The notes under the pieces: generated by a model | What the model was told of the DNA's origin: nothing | The model's database searches: none | Seen by the model: the letters and a program-made list of their open reading frames with translations, nothing else | Shown: positions 1 to 8,104 of the stretch, piece after piece | Position numbering within the stretch: the stretch's first letter is position 1 | Layout of the letters: the number at the start of each line of letters is the position of its first letter | DNA from: Methylobacterium aquaticum | GTDB taxonomy: Bacteria > Pseudomonadota > Alphaproteobacteria > Rhizobiales > Beijerinckiaceae | Direction: 5' to 3' | Length of the DNA: 34,575 bases | Assembly: GCF_001043915.1 (NCBI RefSeq) | Contig: NZ_LABX01000195.1 | Coordinates: forward strand, 1 to 34,575 | Program-made: the position numbers and the translations under genes

Positions 1-869
1 ACGTCGAGCATCTGCGGATGGATGGTGACGAGGAGCGCGGTCGCCGCGCAGAGCGCCGCGATGGTGAGGTAGCCCAGCCGCGGCGGGCAATCGATCACCA
101 CCACGTCGTAATCGTCCGCCACCTCGTTGAGGGCGAGGCCCATCCGGGCGAAGAACGGCGGCTCGGGATCGTTGGCTTTGCGCCGCGCCGAATGCATCGG
201 CGCCTCGAACTCGAAGACCTCCAGCTCCAGGTCGGCCGCCACCAGGTCGAGGCCGGTGAAGTAGGTGTGGCGGATCACCTCGGCCAGCGGGCGCCGCTGC
301 TCGCCGTAGCGGATCGCGTCGTAGATGGTGGGGTAGGGCTCGCGCTCGTTCTCGGGCCGGACGCCGAGCAGCGTCGACAGGCTGGCCTGCGGATCGAGAT
401 CGATCGCCAGCACCCGGTAGCCGCGCAGCACCAGGGACTGGGCGAGATGGGCCGAGGTCGTGGTCTTGCCCGACCCGCCCTTGAAGTTGACGCAGGCGAT
501 GACCTGAAGGTGCTCGCCCTTGGCGGGATCCCGGTGCGGACGGTAGCGGCGGCCGATCCGGTCGATCTCGTCGAGATGGGCGCGCAGGGCATGGATATCC
601 GCCAGGGCATAGAGACGGCGGCTCCCCGGCGCGACCTCGGGCGGCGAGACCAGGAGATCGGGCGAGAGCTGGCGGATCCGGCTGTCGGTCACGCCGAGGA
701 TGCGGGCGACCTCGCCGGAGGTGAAGCGGCGCAACGTCTTCGCCTCCGACGGCGAGAACACCACCGAGGCGATCTCGCGCAGCTTCGCGCCCAGGATCCG
801 GGCGTCGTGGCCCGCGATCTGGTTCGAGGCGGGCCCCACGGGCTCGCCCGGTGGAACATGCTGATTCAT
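1..869 (-). CDS. repA: RepA, ParA-type partition ATPase of a repABC replicon (3' end outside window)
   Basis: Only the first 289 codons are present; the gene runs off the left edge. RepA proteins are usually about 400 residues, so the C-terminal quarter is missing. A MerR-like helix-turn-helix is visible at about residues 50-95 (SGEVARILGVTDSRIRQLS). The deviant Walker A KGGSGKTT is at 130-137 and Walker B VVVIDCPP near 256-263. RepA normally acts with RepB on parS sites to segregate low-copy replicons and represses its own operon; repB and repC would lie to the left. The ATG at 869 was chosen; an in-frame GTG at 887 is an alternative. This is established family knowledge applied to clear motifs. 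The plasmid or chromid assignment is inference. Confidence 0.93.
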   Translation of the reverse strand, partial: MNQHVPPGEPVGPASNQIAGHDARILGAKLREIASVVFSPSEAKTLRRFTSGEVARILGVTDSRIRQLSPDLLVSPPEVAPGSRRLYALADIHALRAHLDEIDRIGRRYRPHRDPAKGEHLQVIACVNFKGGSGKTTTSAHLAQSLVLRGYRVLAIDLDPQASLSTLLGVRPENEREPYPTIYDAIRYGEQRRPLAEVIRHTYFTGLDLVAADLELEVFEFEAPMHSARRKANDPEPPFFARMGLALNEVADDYDVVVIDCPPRLGYLTIAALCAATALLVTIHPQMLD

Positions 870-1216
870 CGACTCTGACTCGCTCACGGTGAAAGGCTGA
901 AATCGACCATAACACCGTAAGCGACGAATGAGGATTGCCGCGATCGGGCGGGTGGCGGACCGCGCAAGCCTCGCGCAAGCGTCCAAGCCCGGTCGAGGCA
1001 CCTGTCCTGCCCGCGCACCAGCCCTGCCCGCATCGCGGCGCGACCTCGACTGCCTCGCCCATCCGGAGATTCCGCCCTTGCTTGCAATAGACACAGATCA
1101 TCGCGTGTCCGATCTTGGATTTTCGACGTCACCCATGAAATCAGCGCTCAACTAGCGTCGGATCGCTAGATTTCGTCAATAACAATCCAGGCCCTCATCA
1201 TTCCGGGCACGGCATC
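870..1216. promoter_or_regulatory. repA upstream region with one short palindrome
   Basis: This stretch of about 350 bases has no convincing gene and should contain the repA promoter, which reads left. A perfect 6-bp inverted repeat, CTAGCG-TCGGAT-CGCTAG, lies at 1152-1169 and could be an operator or partition site. It does not match the usual repABC parS palindrome (GTTN4GCN4AAC), which I did not find anywhere in this stretch. The part from about 1080 to 1200 is richer in AT than its surroundings. Confidence 0.4.
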
Positions 1217-1740
1217 ATGCGCCAGATGCAATACGGGCAGTTGCGCGTTTTCTTCGGCAACTCCATCGAGGGCCTGAGCCGCGGCGACGTGGCTCCCGCG
1301 ACGGCGATCAAGTCCGGCGCGATTCTCGCTCCTTACGTGGCGCATCAGGTCGAGGCCGGCGTCACGGTGTCGACGGGGTGCTCACCAAGACCGCGCTCGC
1401 CGCCAATGTCGGCCAGGTGCCGATCGGGGTGCCGCGGGTGCAGCTCAATTTCGGCGCCGAATGGGATTTGCCGGGCGTGCCGGGCCTCATCCGGACCGGC
1501 GCCGTCATCGATACCGGACGCCAGTTCGTCGATACGGCCAACACCCAGGCGCTGCCGGACTGGGCGCGCCTCGCTCTCGGCCTGCGTGACGCGACCGTCA
1601 TCGAGGGCCGCAAGACGACCTTCCGGGCCAACGTGCTGACCGTCACGGGCGCGAGTTCCCGGACCGGCGTCGCCTCGTTCGGTACGTTCTTCACGAGCGC
1701 GCCGCGCACCGATCTCCTGTCGATGTCGGTCGACCTGTGA
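1217..1740 (+). pseudogene. TonB-dependent siderophore receptor, 3' remnant with internal deletion and frameshift
   Basis: Two frames together give the C-terminal barrel of a TonB-dependent siderophore receptor. The first, 1217 to about 1372, reads VFFGNSIEGLSRGDVAP and LAPYVAHQVEAGV, a conserved strand block of these receptors. The second, from about 1370 to 1740, reads VGVPRVQLNFGAEW-like, LPDWARLALGLRD and the terminal APRTDLLSMSVDL, which matches the usual end of the family. The frames are offset, and the residues normally between these blocks are largely missing, so an internal deletion caused the shift. The signal peptide, plug domain and most of the barrel are absent upstream. An intact receptor is about 700 residues; under 180 remain. 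It cannot be functional. Confidence 0.85.
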
Positions 1741-1777
1741 TGGCAGGGGAGGGGAGGCCCACCGGCCGCCCCGGCCT

Positions 1778-2125
1778 TCAGCCCTTCGCGGCGGTCACCA
1801 CCACCTCGATCAGCGCGCCGCCGCCGAGATCCGCGACGCCGACGGTGGCGCGGGCCGGCAGGTCGTCGCCGAAGAAGCGGGTCCAGGCGGCGTCCATCTC
1901 CTTCTTGTGCGAGAGGTCGGTCACGAAGATCGTGGCCGAGACGATGCGCGAGGCGTCGGTCCCGGCCTCCTTGAGGTAGCCGGCGATTTTTTCCAGGATG
2001 TTCTCGGTCTGCGCGCCCATCGGCACCGAGGTGTCGTCCGCGATGGTGCCGCCGACGAAGACGAGGCCGTTCACCTCGACGGTGCGGTGCATGATCGGGG
2101 TGCGGATCGAACGGGTGATGGTCAT
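1778..2125 (-). CDS. RidA-family enamine/imine deaminase
   Basis: The 115-residue protein has the full length and pattern of the RidA/YjgF family, including VFVGGTIAD near the N-terminus and the C-terminal LPARATVGVADL block. Arg92 is at the position of the catalytic arginine, and the acidic residue in ALIEVVV follows. RidA proteins hydrolyse reactive enamine/imine intermediates to keto products plus ammonia. The start at 2125 has a strong ribosome site (AAGGAGAGTCCG just upstream). It is the last gene of the minus-strand operon, 17 bp after the DadA-like subunit. A role in quenching imines made by the flavin dehydrogenases upstream is inference from position and family chemistry. Confidence 0.93.
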   Translation of the reverse strand: MTITRSIRTPIMHRTVEVNGLVFVGGTIADDTSVPMGAQTENILEKIAGYLKEAGTDASRIVSATIFVTDLSHKKEMDAAWTRFFGDDLPARATVGVADLGGGALIEVVVTAAKG

Positions 2126-2142
2126 CGGACTCTCCTTGAACG

Positions 2143-3255
2143 TCAGGTTCGGAAGCGCTCGATGCCGAGCGCGCCGATCCGGGTCTGGGTGCCGCCCTCG
2201 ACGATGAGCTCGGCCATGACGGCGCCCGCGCCCGGTCCGAGCTGGAAGCCGTGCAGCGAGAAGCCGAACTGGTGGAAGAGGCCCGGATGCCGGGCGCTCG
2301 GCCCGAGGACCGGCAGGTCGTCCCTCGTCTTCGCCTCGATGCCCGCCCAGGCGCGCAGGATCTGGGCCTCGCGCATCACCGGAAAAAGCTCGAACACCGT
2401 GCGGGCGCTCTCGGCGAGGCGGCGCCAGTTCAGCACCGTCGTGCCCCGCTCCTGGTCCGGCACCGCGAGATGGCCGCCGCCGATCAGCACCGTGCCGTTG
2501 CCGAACTGCTTGAACGACAGCTTGCGGCCGCGCAGGATCACCACCGGGTCGATGAAGTGCGGCACCCGCGAGGTAATCATCAGCATCGGCGCCACGGTCT
2601 CGACCGGCACCGGCTCGCCGAGGGTGTCGGCGATGCGGCCCGCCCAGGCCCCGGCGGCGTTGACGAGAACCGGCGCCGCGTAGGTGTCGGCGCCGACATC
2701 GACCCGCCACAGCCCGTTCTCGCGGCGGATGTTAAGGGCCGGCTCGCCCTCGCGGACGATGGCCCCGAGTTGTTCCGCCTTGCGCCGGAACGCCGCCACG
2801 GTGCGGGCGGGCTCTGCCGCGCCGTCGCGGCGCGAGACGACGCCGCCCGGACAGGTCTCGGCCACGGCCGGCACGAGGCGGCGCAGTTCCGCCCCGTCGA
2901 TCAGTTCCTCATGGGTAAAACCATGCCCGTGCAGGTCCGCGACCCGCTCGGCACAGGCCGCGAGTTCCCCGTCATCCTCCGCGACCAGCACCTGGCCGTG
3001 GCTCTCGAAGCCGCACTCGTCGTCGACGAGGTCGCCGATCCGCTCCCACAGATCCATCGAGCGGATCGAAAGGGGAATTTCGGCGACGTGGCGGGCGAGC
3101 TGGCGCACGCCGCCGGCATTCACGCCCGAGGCGTGGCGGCCGGCATAGTCCTTCTCGATCAGGACGGGCTTCAGCCCGGCCCGGCAGAGATGGAGAGCCG
3201 TGGAGCAGCCGTGGATCCCGCCCCCGACCACGATGGCGTCGGCGAGCACGGTCAT
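2143..3255 (-). CDS. DadA-like FAD oxidoreductase, catalytic (beta) subunit of a heterotrimeric amine dehydrogenase
   Basis: The 370-residue protein begins with a Rossmann FAD motif (AIVVGGGIHGCSTALHL, residues 7-23) and ends with the DAO-family block FGFSLHGFQLGPGAG. The family oxidises amino acids or secondary amines to imines using FAD. Its ATG overlaps the stop of the preceding BFD-containing subunit by 4 bp (ATGA), a sign of coupled translation. With the two genes before it, it matches the subunit plan of hydrogen cyanide synthase (HcnC), opine oxidases (OoxB/NoxB) and D-hydroxyproline dehydrogenase (LhpB). At 370 residues it is closer in length to LhpB and opine oxidase subunits than to the longer HcnC. 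The substrate cannot be read from sequence alone. Confidence 0.9.
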   Translation of the reverse strand: MTVLADAIVVGGGIHGCSTALHLCRAGLKPVLIEKDYAGRHASGVNAGGVRQLARHVAEIPLSIRSMDLWERIGDLVDDECGFESHGQVLVAEDDGELAACAERVADLHGHGFTHEELIDGAELRRLVPAVAETCPGGVVSRRDGAAEPARTVAAFRRKAEQLGAIVREGEPALNIRRENGLWRVDVGADTYAAPVLVNAAGAWAGRIADTLGEPVPVETVAPMLMITSRVPHFIDPVVILRGRKLSFKQFGNGTVLIGGGHLAVPDQERGTTVLNWRRLAESARTVFELFPVMREAQILRAWAGIEAKTRDDLPVLGPSARHPGLFHQFGFSLHGFQLGPGAGAVMAELIVEGGTQTRIGALGIERFRT

Positions 3256-4667
3256 CCGCGCACCACCGCCTCGGTCTCGGCCTTGGACTTCGGCAGGGCG
3301 GCAAGCTCGGCGAGTGCGATCGGCTTCACCGGCGCGCGCAGGCGGTAATAGCCGATCTCCTGCGGCGTCTTCCCCCGCGCCTCGGCCATCAGCTCGGTGA
3401 CGGTGAGCCCGCAGAGCCGGCCCTGACACGGGCCCATGCCGGTGCGGCGATAGGCTTTGAGCTGGTTCGGCCCCGTCGCCCCGATGGCGACCGCCTCGCG
3501 GATGTCGCGGGCGGTGATCTCCTCGCAGCGGCAGACGATGGTGTCGTCGGCGGGGATGCGGAACTGCTTGCCGGGCCGGAACAGCCGATCGAGGAACGGC
3601 CGGCCGCGCTCGGCGCGGGCGAGTTCGGCCCGCACGCTCTCACGCGATTCGAGCTTGGCCAGGGATGCGGGCGCCAGCGCCTCGACCGCCGCGAGGGCAG
3701 CCAGGCGGCCGCGGAGCGCCGCAGCCTCGGCGCCGCCGATCCCGGCCCCGTCGCCCGCCACCGCGATCCCCTCGACCGAAGTCGCGCCGTCCTGGCCCAG
3801 CACCGGCAGCCAGGCGAGTTGCACGTCGTCCCAGGCATGGGCGACACCGGCCGCCATCGCCAGGTTGACGTTCGGCACCACGCCCTGATGCAGCAGCAGC
3901 AGCGAGGCCGGCAGGGTCTCCTCCCGCGCGCCCACCTTATAGGTGACGCTCGACAGCCGGCCCTCGCCGCGGGCCGCGAGATCGGTGACGCCGGAGACCA
4001 CACTCACCTTGGCGCGCACCTCCCGTATCAGCGCGAGGCCCTTGCGGAGATACGGCGAGGTCGCGAAGGCGAGGGCGTGGGGCAGGGCGCCGACGATGTT
4101 CCGGCGCTCGGTGGTGTCGAGGATCCGGTCGATCCGGCCGCCGAGGCGCAGGATCTGCGCCGAAAGGAGCCACAAGAGCGGACCTTGCCCGGCGATCACC
4201 GTCGGCTCGTCCGGCACCAGGCCGGAGGATTTGAGCAGCGTCTGCGCGGCACCGGCGGTCATCACGCCCGGCAGCGTCCAGCCGGGAATCGGGAACGGCC
4301 GCTCCAGGGCGCCGGTCGCCAGGATCACCCGCCGCGCCGTGACGAAGGCCGAGCCGCCGCCGACCGAGACGCCGATCTCCAGCGCCGTGTCGAGGCTCCA
4401 CACCGTGGCGCGGTGGATCACCTCGGCGTCGCCCTCGCGGAGCGCGCGGACCAGCGCCTCGCCGCTCCAGAAATCGGGCCCGAGCTGTCCGCGATCGGCG
4501 AGCGGGGTCGAGGTGATGGCGCGCCAGACCTGGCCGCCGGGTCCGGCATTCTCGTCGAGGAGCAGGACCGACAGGCCCGCCTTGGCGGCGGTGGCGGTGG
4601 CGGCGAGGCCGGCCGGGCCGGCGCCGATCACCACGAGGTCGTAGGAATCCTTCAGGGGTGCGCTCAT
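3252..4667 (-). CDS. FAD/NAD(P)-binding subunit with BFD-like [2Fe-2S] domain (HcnB/OoxA/LhpE type)
   Basis: The 471-residue protein has an N-terminal FAD-binding Rossmann fold (LVVIGAGPAGLAATA, about residues 10-24) and a second nucleotide-binding segment in the middle. Its C-terminal BFD-like cluster domain has Cys379, Cys381 (CRCEE), Cys414 and Cys419 (GMGPCQGRLC). This is the architecture of the alpha subunits of HcnABC, octopine/nopaline oxidase and D-hydroxyproline dehydrogenase, which pass electrons from the DadA-like subunit. Both of its ends overlap neighbouring genes by 4 bp (4664-4667 and 3252-3255). All four cluster cysteines are present, so it looks functional. HcnB itself is possible but not favoured, given the ABC transporter and RidA in the same locus. 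Confidence 0.92.
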   Translation of the reverse strand: MSAPLKDSYDLVVIGAGPAGLAATATAAKAGLSVLLLDENAGPGGQVWRAITSTPLADRGQLGPDFWSGEALVRALREGDAEVIHRATVWSLDTALEIGVSVGGGSAFVTARRVILATGALERPFPIPGWTLPGVMTAGAAQTLLKSSGLVPDEPTVIAGQGPLLWLLSAQILRLGGRIDRILDTTERRNIVGALPHALAFATSPYLRKGLALIREVRAKVSVVSGVTDLAARGEGRLSSVTYKVGAREETLPASLLLLHQGVVPNVNLAMAAGVAHAWDDVQLAWLPVLGQDGATSVEGIAVAGDGAGIGGAEAAALRGRLAALAAVEALAPASLAKLESRESVRAELARAERGRPFLDRLFRPGKQFRIPADDTIVCRCEEITARDIREAVAIGATGPNQLKAYRRTGMGPCQGRLCGLTVTELMAEARGKTPQEIGYYRLRAPVKPIALAELAALPKSKAETEAVVRG

Positions 4668-4960
4668 CGGCCGATCTCCCGCTTGCCCTTCTGGATCTCG
4701 ATCCGCATCCCGTCCGCCACCGGCACGAGGCAGCCCTGGCGGTTGCCGACCCCGTCGATGGTGACGAGGCAATCGAAGCACACCCCCATCATGCAGTAGG
4801 GCAGCCGCGGCGCCCCGCTGACGGCGGTGAGCCGGCGCACGTCGCGGCCGGAGGCAAGCAGCGCCGCCGAGACGGTGTCGCCCGCCCGCGCCTCGACAGG
4901 GGCGCCTTCGACGAGGATGCGGACGATGGGTCGGGTGTCGTGGTCGGATCGCTTGAACAT
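4664..4960 (-). CDS. Small (2Fe-2S) ferredoxin-like subunit (HcnA/LhpF type)
   Basis: The 98-residue protein carries the plant-type ferredoxin cysteine pattern: Cys56, Cys61 and Cys64 in PYCMMGVCFDCLV, then Cys77 in RQGCLVP. It resembles the gamma subunits of hydrogen cyanide synthase, opine oxidases and D-hydroxyproline dehydrogenase. It opens the three-gene dehydrogenase block and overlaps the next gene by 4 bp. A ribosome site (GGAG) sits six bases before the ATG at 4960. It lies 268 bp after the FAD oxidase gene, and a palindromic repeat fills most of that gap, so it may need its own promoter or read-through. Confidence 0.9.
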   Translation of the reverse strand: MFKRSDHDTRPIVRILVEGAPVEARAGDTVSAALLASGRDVRRLTAVSGAPRLPYCMMGVCFDCLVTIDGVGNRQGCLVPVADGMRIEIQKGKREIGR

Positions 4961-5035
4961 GGGCGTCTCCGGGCCTGTCGGCCCTCGTCGAATCTCAATG
5001 GGTGGTCGGGGACCGATGGGACTGCCACCCTCCGG

Positions 5036-5175
5036 GTCATTCCGGGGCCGCGAAGCGGAGCCCGGATTCCAGCTCCTCAGTTCGTTCCGGAAGACGCTGA
5101 TCGCTCTTCGTCCCGTCGTGCACGACCTGCGGTTCTGGATCCCGGGCTCCCGCCTGCGCCGAGCCCCGGGATGAC
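5036..5175. repeat. 140-bp palindromic intergenic repeat
   Basis: Two imperfect inverted arms, 5036-5070 and 5136-5175, read GTCATTCCGGGG...CCCGGATTCC and its approximate reverse complement GGATCCCGGGC...CCCCGGGATGAC. About 65 bp separate them. The layout is that of the abundant palindromic intergenic repeats of Hyphomicrobiales genomes (family knowledge). It lies inside the otherwise tightly packed catabolic operon, between the FAD oxidase and ferredoxin-like genes. The RNA could fold into a long hairpin and alter expression of the downstream half. Confidence 0.75.
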
Positions 5176-5228
5176 CCTGCGAGGTGGAGCCGTTGCGGGT
5201 CCACGACGGGGTCTCGCCGATCATCGTC

Positions 5229-6368
5229 TCAATAATACCCGCTCCCCGTCCCGCTCTCCTGCGCGGCGAAGCGCTTGGCCGTGAAGGCGCCGACCAGGTC
5301 CGGCTCCAGGGCGCCTCCCGCCACCATCCGGGCGATCTCGAAGGCGTGGTTGGCGGCGAGCGTTACGCCCGAATGGCAGCAGGTCACGAAGGCGCCGGGA
5401 TGCGTTTCGGACTGGTCGTAGATCGGGAAGCCGTCCCGCGGCATCACCCGGATGCCGGACCAGGTGCGAACGACGTTGAGCCGCGCCAGATGCGGGAAGG
5501 TGCGCTGCGCCCGGTCGGCCATCACGGCGTTGATGCCCTGGCGCATCGCGCCGTCGTCGAGCACGTCCTCCTTGCTGTCGCCGATCATCACCGTGCCCTC
5601 GTCGGTCTGGCGCAGGGTCGCCAGCGTGTGGGGCAGGAACGGCTCGGTGCGCTCGGTGACGAGGATCTGGCCCCGCGTCGGCCCCATCGGCGCCGAGAGC
5701 CCGACCATCGGAGCGAGGTCCTGGTTGGCGTTGCCGGCGGCGAGCACGATCTTGGCGGCGCGCACCTCGCCGGCCGGCGTCGTCAGCCGGAACTCCCCGC
5801 CCTCGCGGGTGATGGCCGAGACCGGCCGCTCGGGCCGGTAATCGACGCCGAACGCCTTCATCCCGGCATGGAGGGCCCGGTAGGTGCGCAGCGAGTTCAC
5901 GTGGCCGTCGAGGGGGCAGAAGCTGCCGCCGGACACCTCCGGCCCGAGGCCCGGCAGGGCCCGTCCGGCTTCCGCTGCCGAGACCATGTCCATCCGGTAG
6001 CCGTCGGCACCGAGCTGGTTGTGCATCCGGGCGACGAGATCGGCGCGGCGGCCATACTCGGCCTCGCCGAGCGTGAGGTGGAAGCCGCCATTCTGCTGCA
6101 AGCACACGTCGAGACCGGTCTGCTCGCGCAACGCCGCGGCGAGGTTGGCCCAGCTCCGGGCCCCGCGCACGGTCCAGTCGGTATAGGCCGGCATGCCGAG
6201 CCCCTTGCTCTGCACCCAGACGAGGGCGAAGTTCGCCCGCGAGGCGCGCTTGGTGACGTCGCCCTCGTCGAGGACGACCACACGCTGCCCGAGCCGGCCG
6301 AGGCCCCAGGCGATGGCCGAGCCGAGCAGGCCGCCGCCGATCACGGCGACGTCGTAGTCCTTGGACAT
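5229..6368 (-). CDS. FAD-dependent amine/D-amino-acid oxidase (DAO family)
   Basis: The 379-residue protein has an N-terminal FAD site (VAVIGGGLLGSAIAWGL, residues 7-23) and the C-terminal DAO-family block VTCCHSGVTLAANH. This places it with glycine/sarcosine/D-amino-acid oxidases that act alone rather than in a complex. The ATG at 6368 has a strong ribosome site (AGGAGTTCCC). It follows the PotC-type permease by 24 bp, so it is co-transcribed with the transporter. It is clearly distinct from the second DAO-fold protein at 2143-3255. Two flavin amine oxidising systems served by one importer suggest two successive oxidations or two related substrates; that is inference. Confidence 0.9.
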   Translation of the reverse strand: MSKDYDVAVIGGGLLGSAIAWGLGRLGQRVVVLDEGDVTKRASRANFALVWVQSKGLGMPAYTDWTVRGARSWANLAAALREQTGLDVCLQQNGGFHLTLGEAEYGRRADLVARMHNQLGADGYRMDMVSAAEAGRALPGLGPEVSGGSFCPLDGHVNSLRTYRALHAGMKAFGVDYRPERPVSAITREGGEFRLTTPAGEVRAAKIVLAAGNANQDLAPMVGLSAPMGPTRGQILVTERTEPFLPHTLATLRQTDEGTVMIGDSKEDVLDDGAMRQGINAVMADRAQRTFPHLARLNVVRTWSGIRVMPRDGFPIYDQSETHPGAFVTCCHSGVTLAANHAFEIARMVAGGALEPDLVGAFTAKRFAAQESGTGSGYY

Positions 6369-6392
6369 GGGAACTCCTGTACGCGGCCGCCC

Positions 6393-7193
6393 TCAGTGGC
6401 TTCCCTTGCCGGCGAGCACGCGGTCGAGGCCATAGAGGCGGTCGAGGATGGCGAGGAACGCCATGGTGACGGCGATGACGCAGGCCGAGACCGAGGTGAC
6501 CAGCGGGTCGATGTTGTCCTGGATGTAGAGGAACATGCGGACCGGCAGCGTCTCGGTGCCGGGCGCGGCGAGGAAGACCGTCATGGTCAAATCGTCGAAG
6601 GACTGGATGAAGGCGAGCGCCCAGCCGCTCACCACCCCGGGCAGGATCAGCGGCAGGGTGACCCTGCGAAACAGCGTGAACCCGCCGGCCCCGAGCGACA
6701 CCGCCGCCCGCTCCAGGGCCGGATCGAGGCCGGTTGCCGCCGCCAGCGTCAGCCGGAAGGCGAAGGGAAACACCACGACGATATGGGCGGCGAGCAGCGC
6801 CAGGAAGGTGCCGCCGAGGTTGAGCGCCGTGAAGAAGCGCAGGAACGCGACGCCCAGCACCACGTGCGGAATCATCAGCGGCGACAGGAACAGGGCCTGG
6901 AGCGCGCCGCGGCCCGGCACCGGATACCGGGTGAGCGCGAGCGCCGCCGGCACCGCGACGAGCACGGCGACGAGGGAGGACAAGGCGCCGAGCCCGAGGC
7001 TGACCCAGAAGGCGTGGACGAATTCCGGGTAATCGGCGATCGCCCTGAACCAGCGCAAGGAAAAGCCGTTCGTCGGCAGGGACAGAAAACCCTCCGGCGT
7101 GAAGGCGACGAGGCAGACGACGACGATCGGCGCCAGCATGAAGGTGACGAACAGGCCGTGGAAGGCGAGCGCCAGGGGGCCGTTGCGGCTCAT
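6393..7193 (-). CDS. ABC transporter permease, PotC type (spermidine/putrescine-like family)
   Basis: The 266-residue inner-membrane protein has about six hydrophobic segments. The EAA loop LERAAVSLGAGGFTLFRRVT, near residues 175-195, docks onto the ATPase. Length and pattern match PotC-type permeases, which import polyamines and also opines and other organic amines. Its start overlaps the end of the PotB-type gene by 4 bp (7190-7193). The oxidases downstream argue for an amine or amino-acid-like substrate. The symbol potC is not assigned because the substrate is unknown. Confidence 0.92.
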   Translation of the reverse strand: MSRNGPLALAFHGLFVTFMLAPIVVVCLVAFTPEGFLSLPTNGFSLRWFRAIADYPEFVHAFWVSLGLGALSSLVAVLVAVPAALALTRYPVPGRGALQALFLSPLMIPHVVLGVAFLRFFTALNLGGTFLALLAAHIVVVFPFAFRLTLAAATGLDPALERAAVSLGAGGFTLFRRVTLPLILPGVVSGWALAFIQSFDDLTMTVFLAAPGTETLPVRMFLYIQDNIDPLVTSVSACVIAVTMAFLAILDRLYGLDRVLAGKGSH

Positions 7194-8104
7194 GGGGACA
7201 CCTCCGCATAGCGCCGCTCGACCAGCGCATTGGCGCCGACGACGATCAGGACCAGCCCCACGAGCAGCAGCACCGCCACCGCAGCGCCGAGTGGCCAGTT
7301 CAGCGTGTTGAGGAACTCGTCATAGGCGAGCGTCGCCGCGACCTTGAGCCGGCGCCCGCCGATGATCGCCGGGGTCGCAAAGGCGCTGGCCGAGAGCGAG
7401 AACACGATGATGGCGCCGGAGAGCACGCCCGGCATGATCTGCGGCAACACGATGCGGCGCAGGATGGTGACGGGGCCGGCCCCGAGCGACATCGCCGCGT
7501 GCTCCACCTGCGGATCGAGGCGCTGGAGCGCCGCCCAGACCGACAGCACCATGAACGGCATCATCACGTGGACGAGGGCGACGACCACGCCGGTCTCGGT
7601 GAACAGGAAGGGGAGGGGAGAGGAGATCACCCCGAGCGACATCAGCAGCTTGTTGGCGAGCCCGTTGGAGCCGCCGAACAGGAGCGCCCAGCCGAGGGTC
7701 CGCGCCACCACCGAGATGAGCAACGGCCCGAGGATCAGCAGCAGGAAGATCCCGCGCCAGCGCCCGCTCATCCGGTTGAGGATGTAGGCTTCCGGCGCGC
7801 CGAGCAGCGCCGTTGCCGCCGTGGTGATCAGGGCGATTCGCAACGTGCGCCCGAACATCTCGGCGTAATACGGATCGGTCGCGATCTCCTGCCAGTTCTT
7901 CAGGATCAGGACCGGCTCGATGCCCTTGTACTGGCCCCAATCGTGGAACGAGAGCAGCACCGTCATCGCCAGCGGCACCAGCACGACGCCGGTAAACAGC
8001 ATCAGGGCCGGCAGGATCAGCCAGAGCGGGGCGCGGCTGGCCCGGAGCGCCGGGACGGTCGTGGGCGCGGCGGCCGGCAGCGAGGTCGTGGCGGCGGCGC
8101 TCAC
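7190..8104 (-). CDS. ABC transporter permease, PotB type
   Basis: The 304-residue membrane protein starts with a cytosolic tail of about 28 residues, then a first transmembrane segment (LWLILPALMLFTGVVLVPLA). The EAA loop, VEHAAMSLGAGPVTILRRIV, lies near residues 205-225. It pairs with the PotC-type protein to form the membrane channel. Both its ends overlap neighbouring genes by 4 bp (8101-8104 and 7190-7193), so the three transporter genes form a translationally coupled set. Confidence 0.92.
   Translation of the reverse strand: MSAAATTSLPAAAPTTVPALRASRAPLWLILPALMLFTGVVLVPLAMTVLLSFHDWGQYKGIEPVLILKNWQEIATDPYYAEMFGRTLRIALITTAATALLGAPEAYILNRMSGRWRGIFLLLILGPLLISVVARTLGWALLFGGSNGLANKLLMSLGVISSPLPFLFTETGVVVALVHVMMPFMVLSVWAALQRLDPQVEHAAMSLGAGPVTILRRIVLPQIMPGVLSGAIIVFSLSASAFATPAIIGGRRLKVAATLAYDEFLNTLNWPLGAAVAVLLLVGLVLIVVGANALVERRYAEVSP

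Noticed and set aside
870..1216. Canonical repABC parS site
   Set aside because: I looked for GTTN4GCN4AAC in this stretch and found none; only the CTAGCG palindrome is present.
3252..4667. Hydrogen cyanide synthase (HcnABC) as the specific identity
   Set aside because: The DadA-like subunit is short for HcnC, and the importer, second oxidase and RidA fit amine catabolism better; kept only as an alternative.
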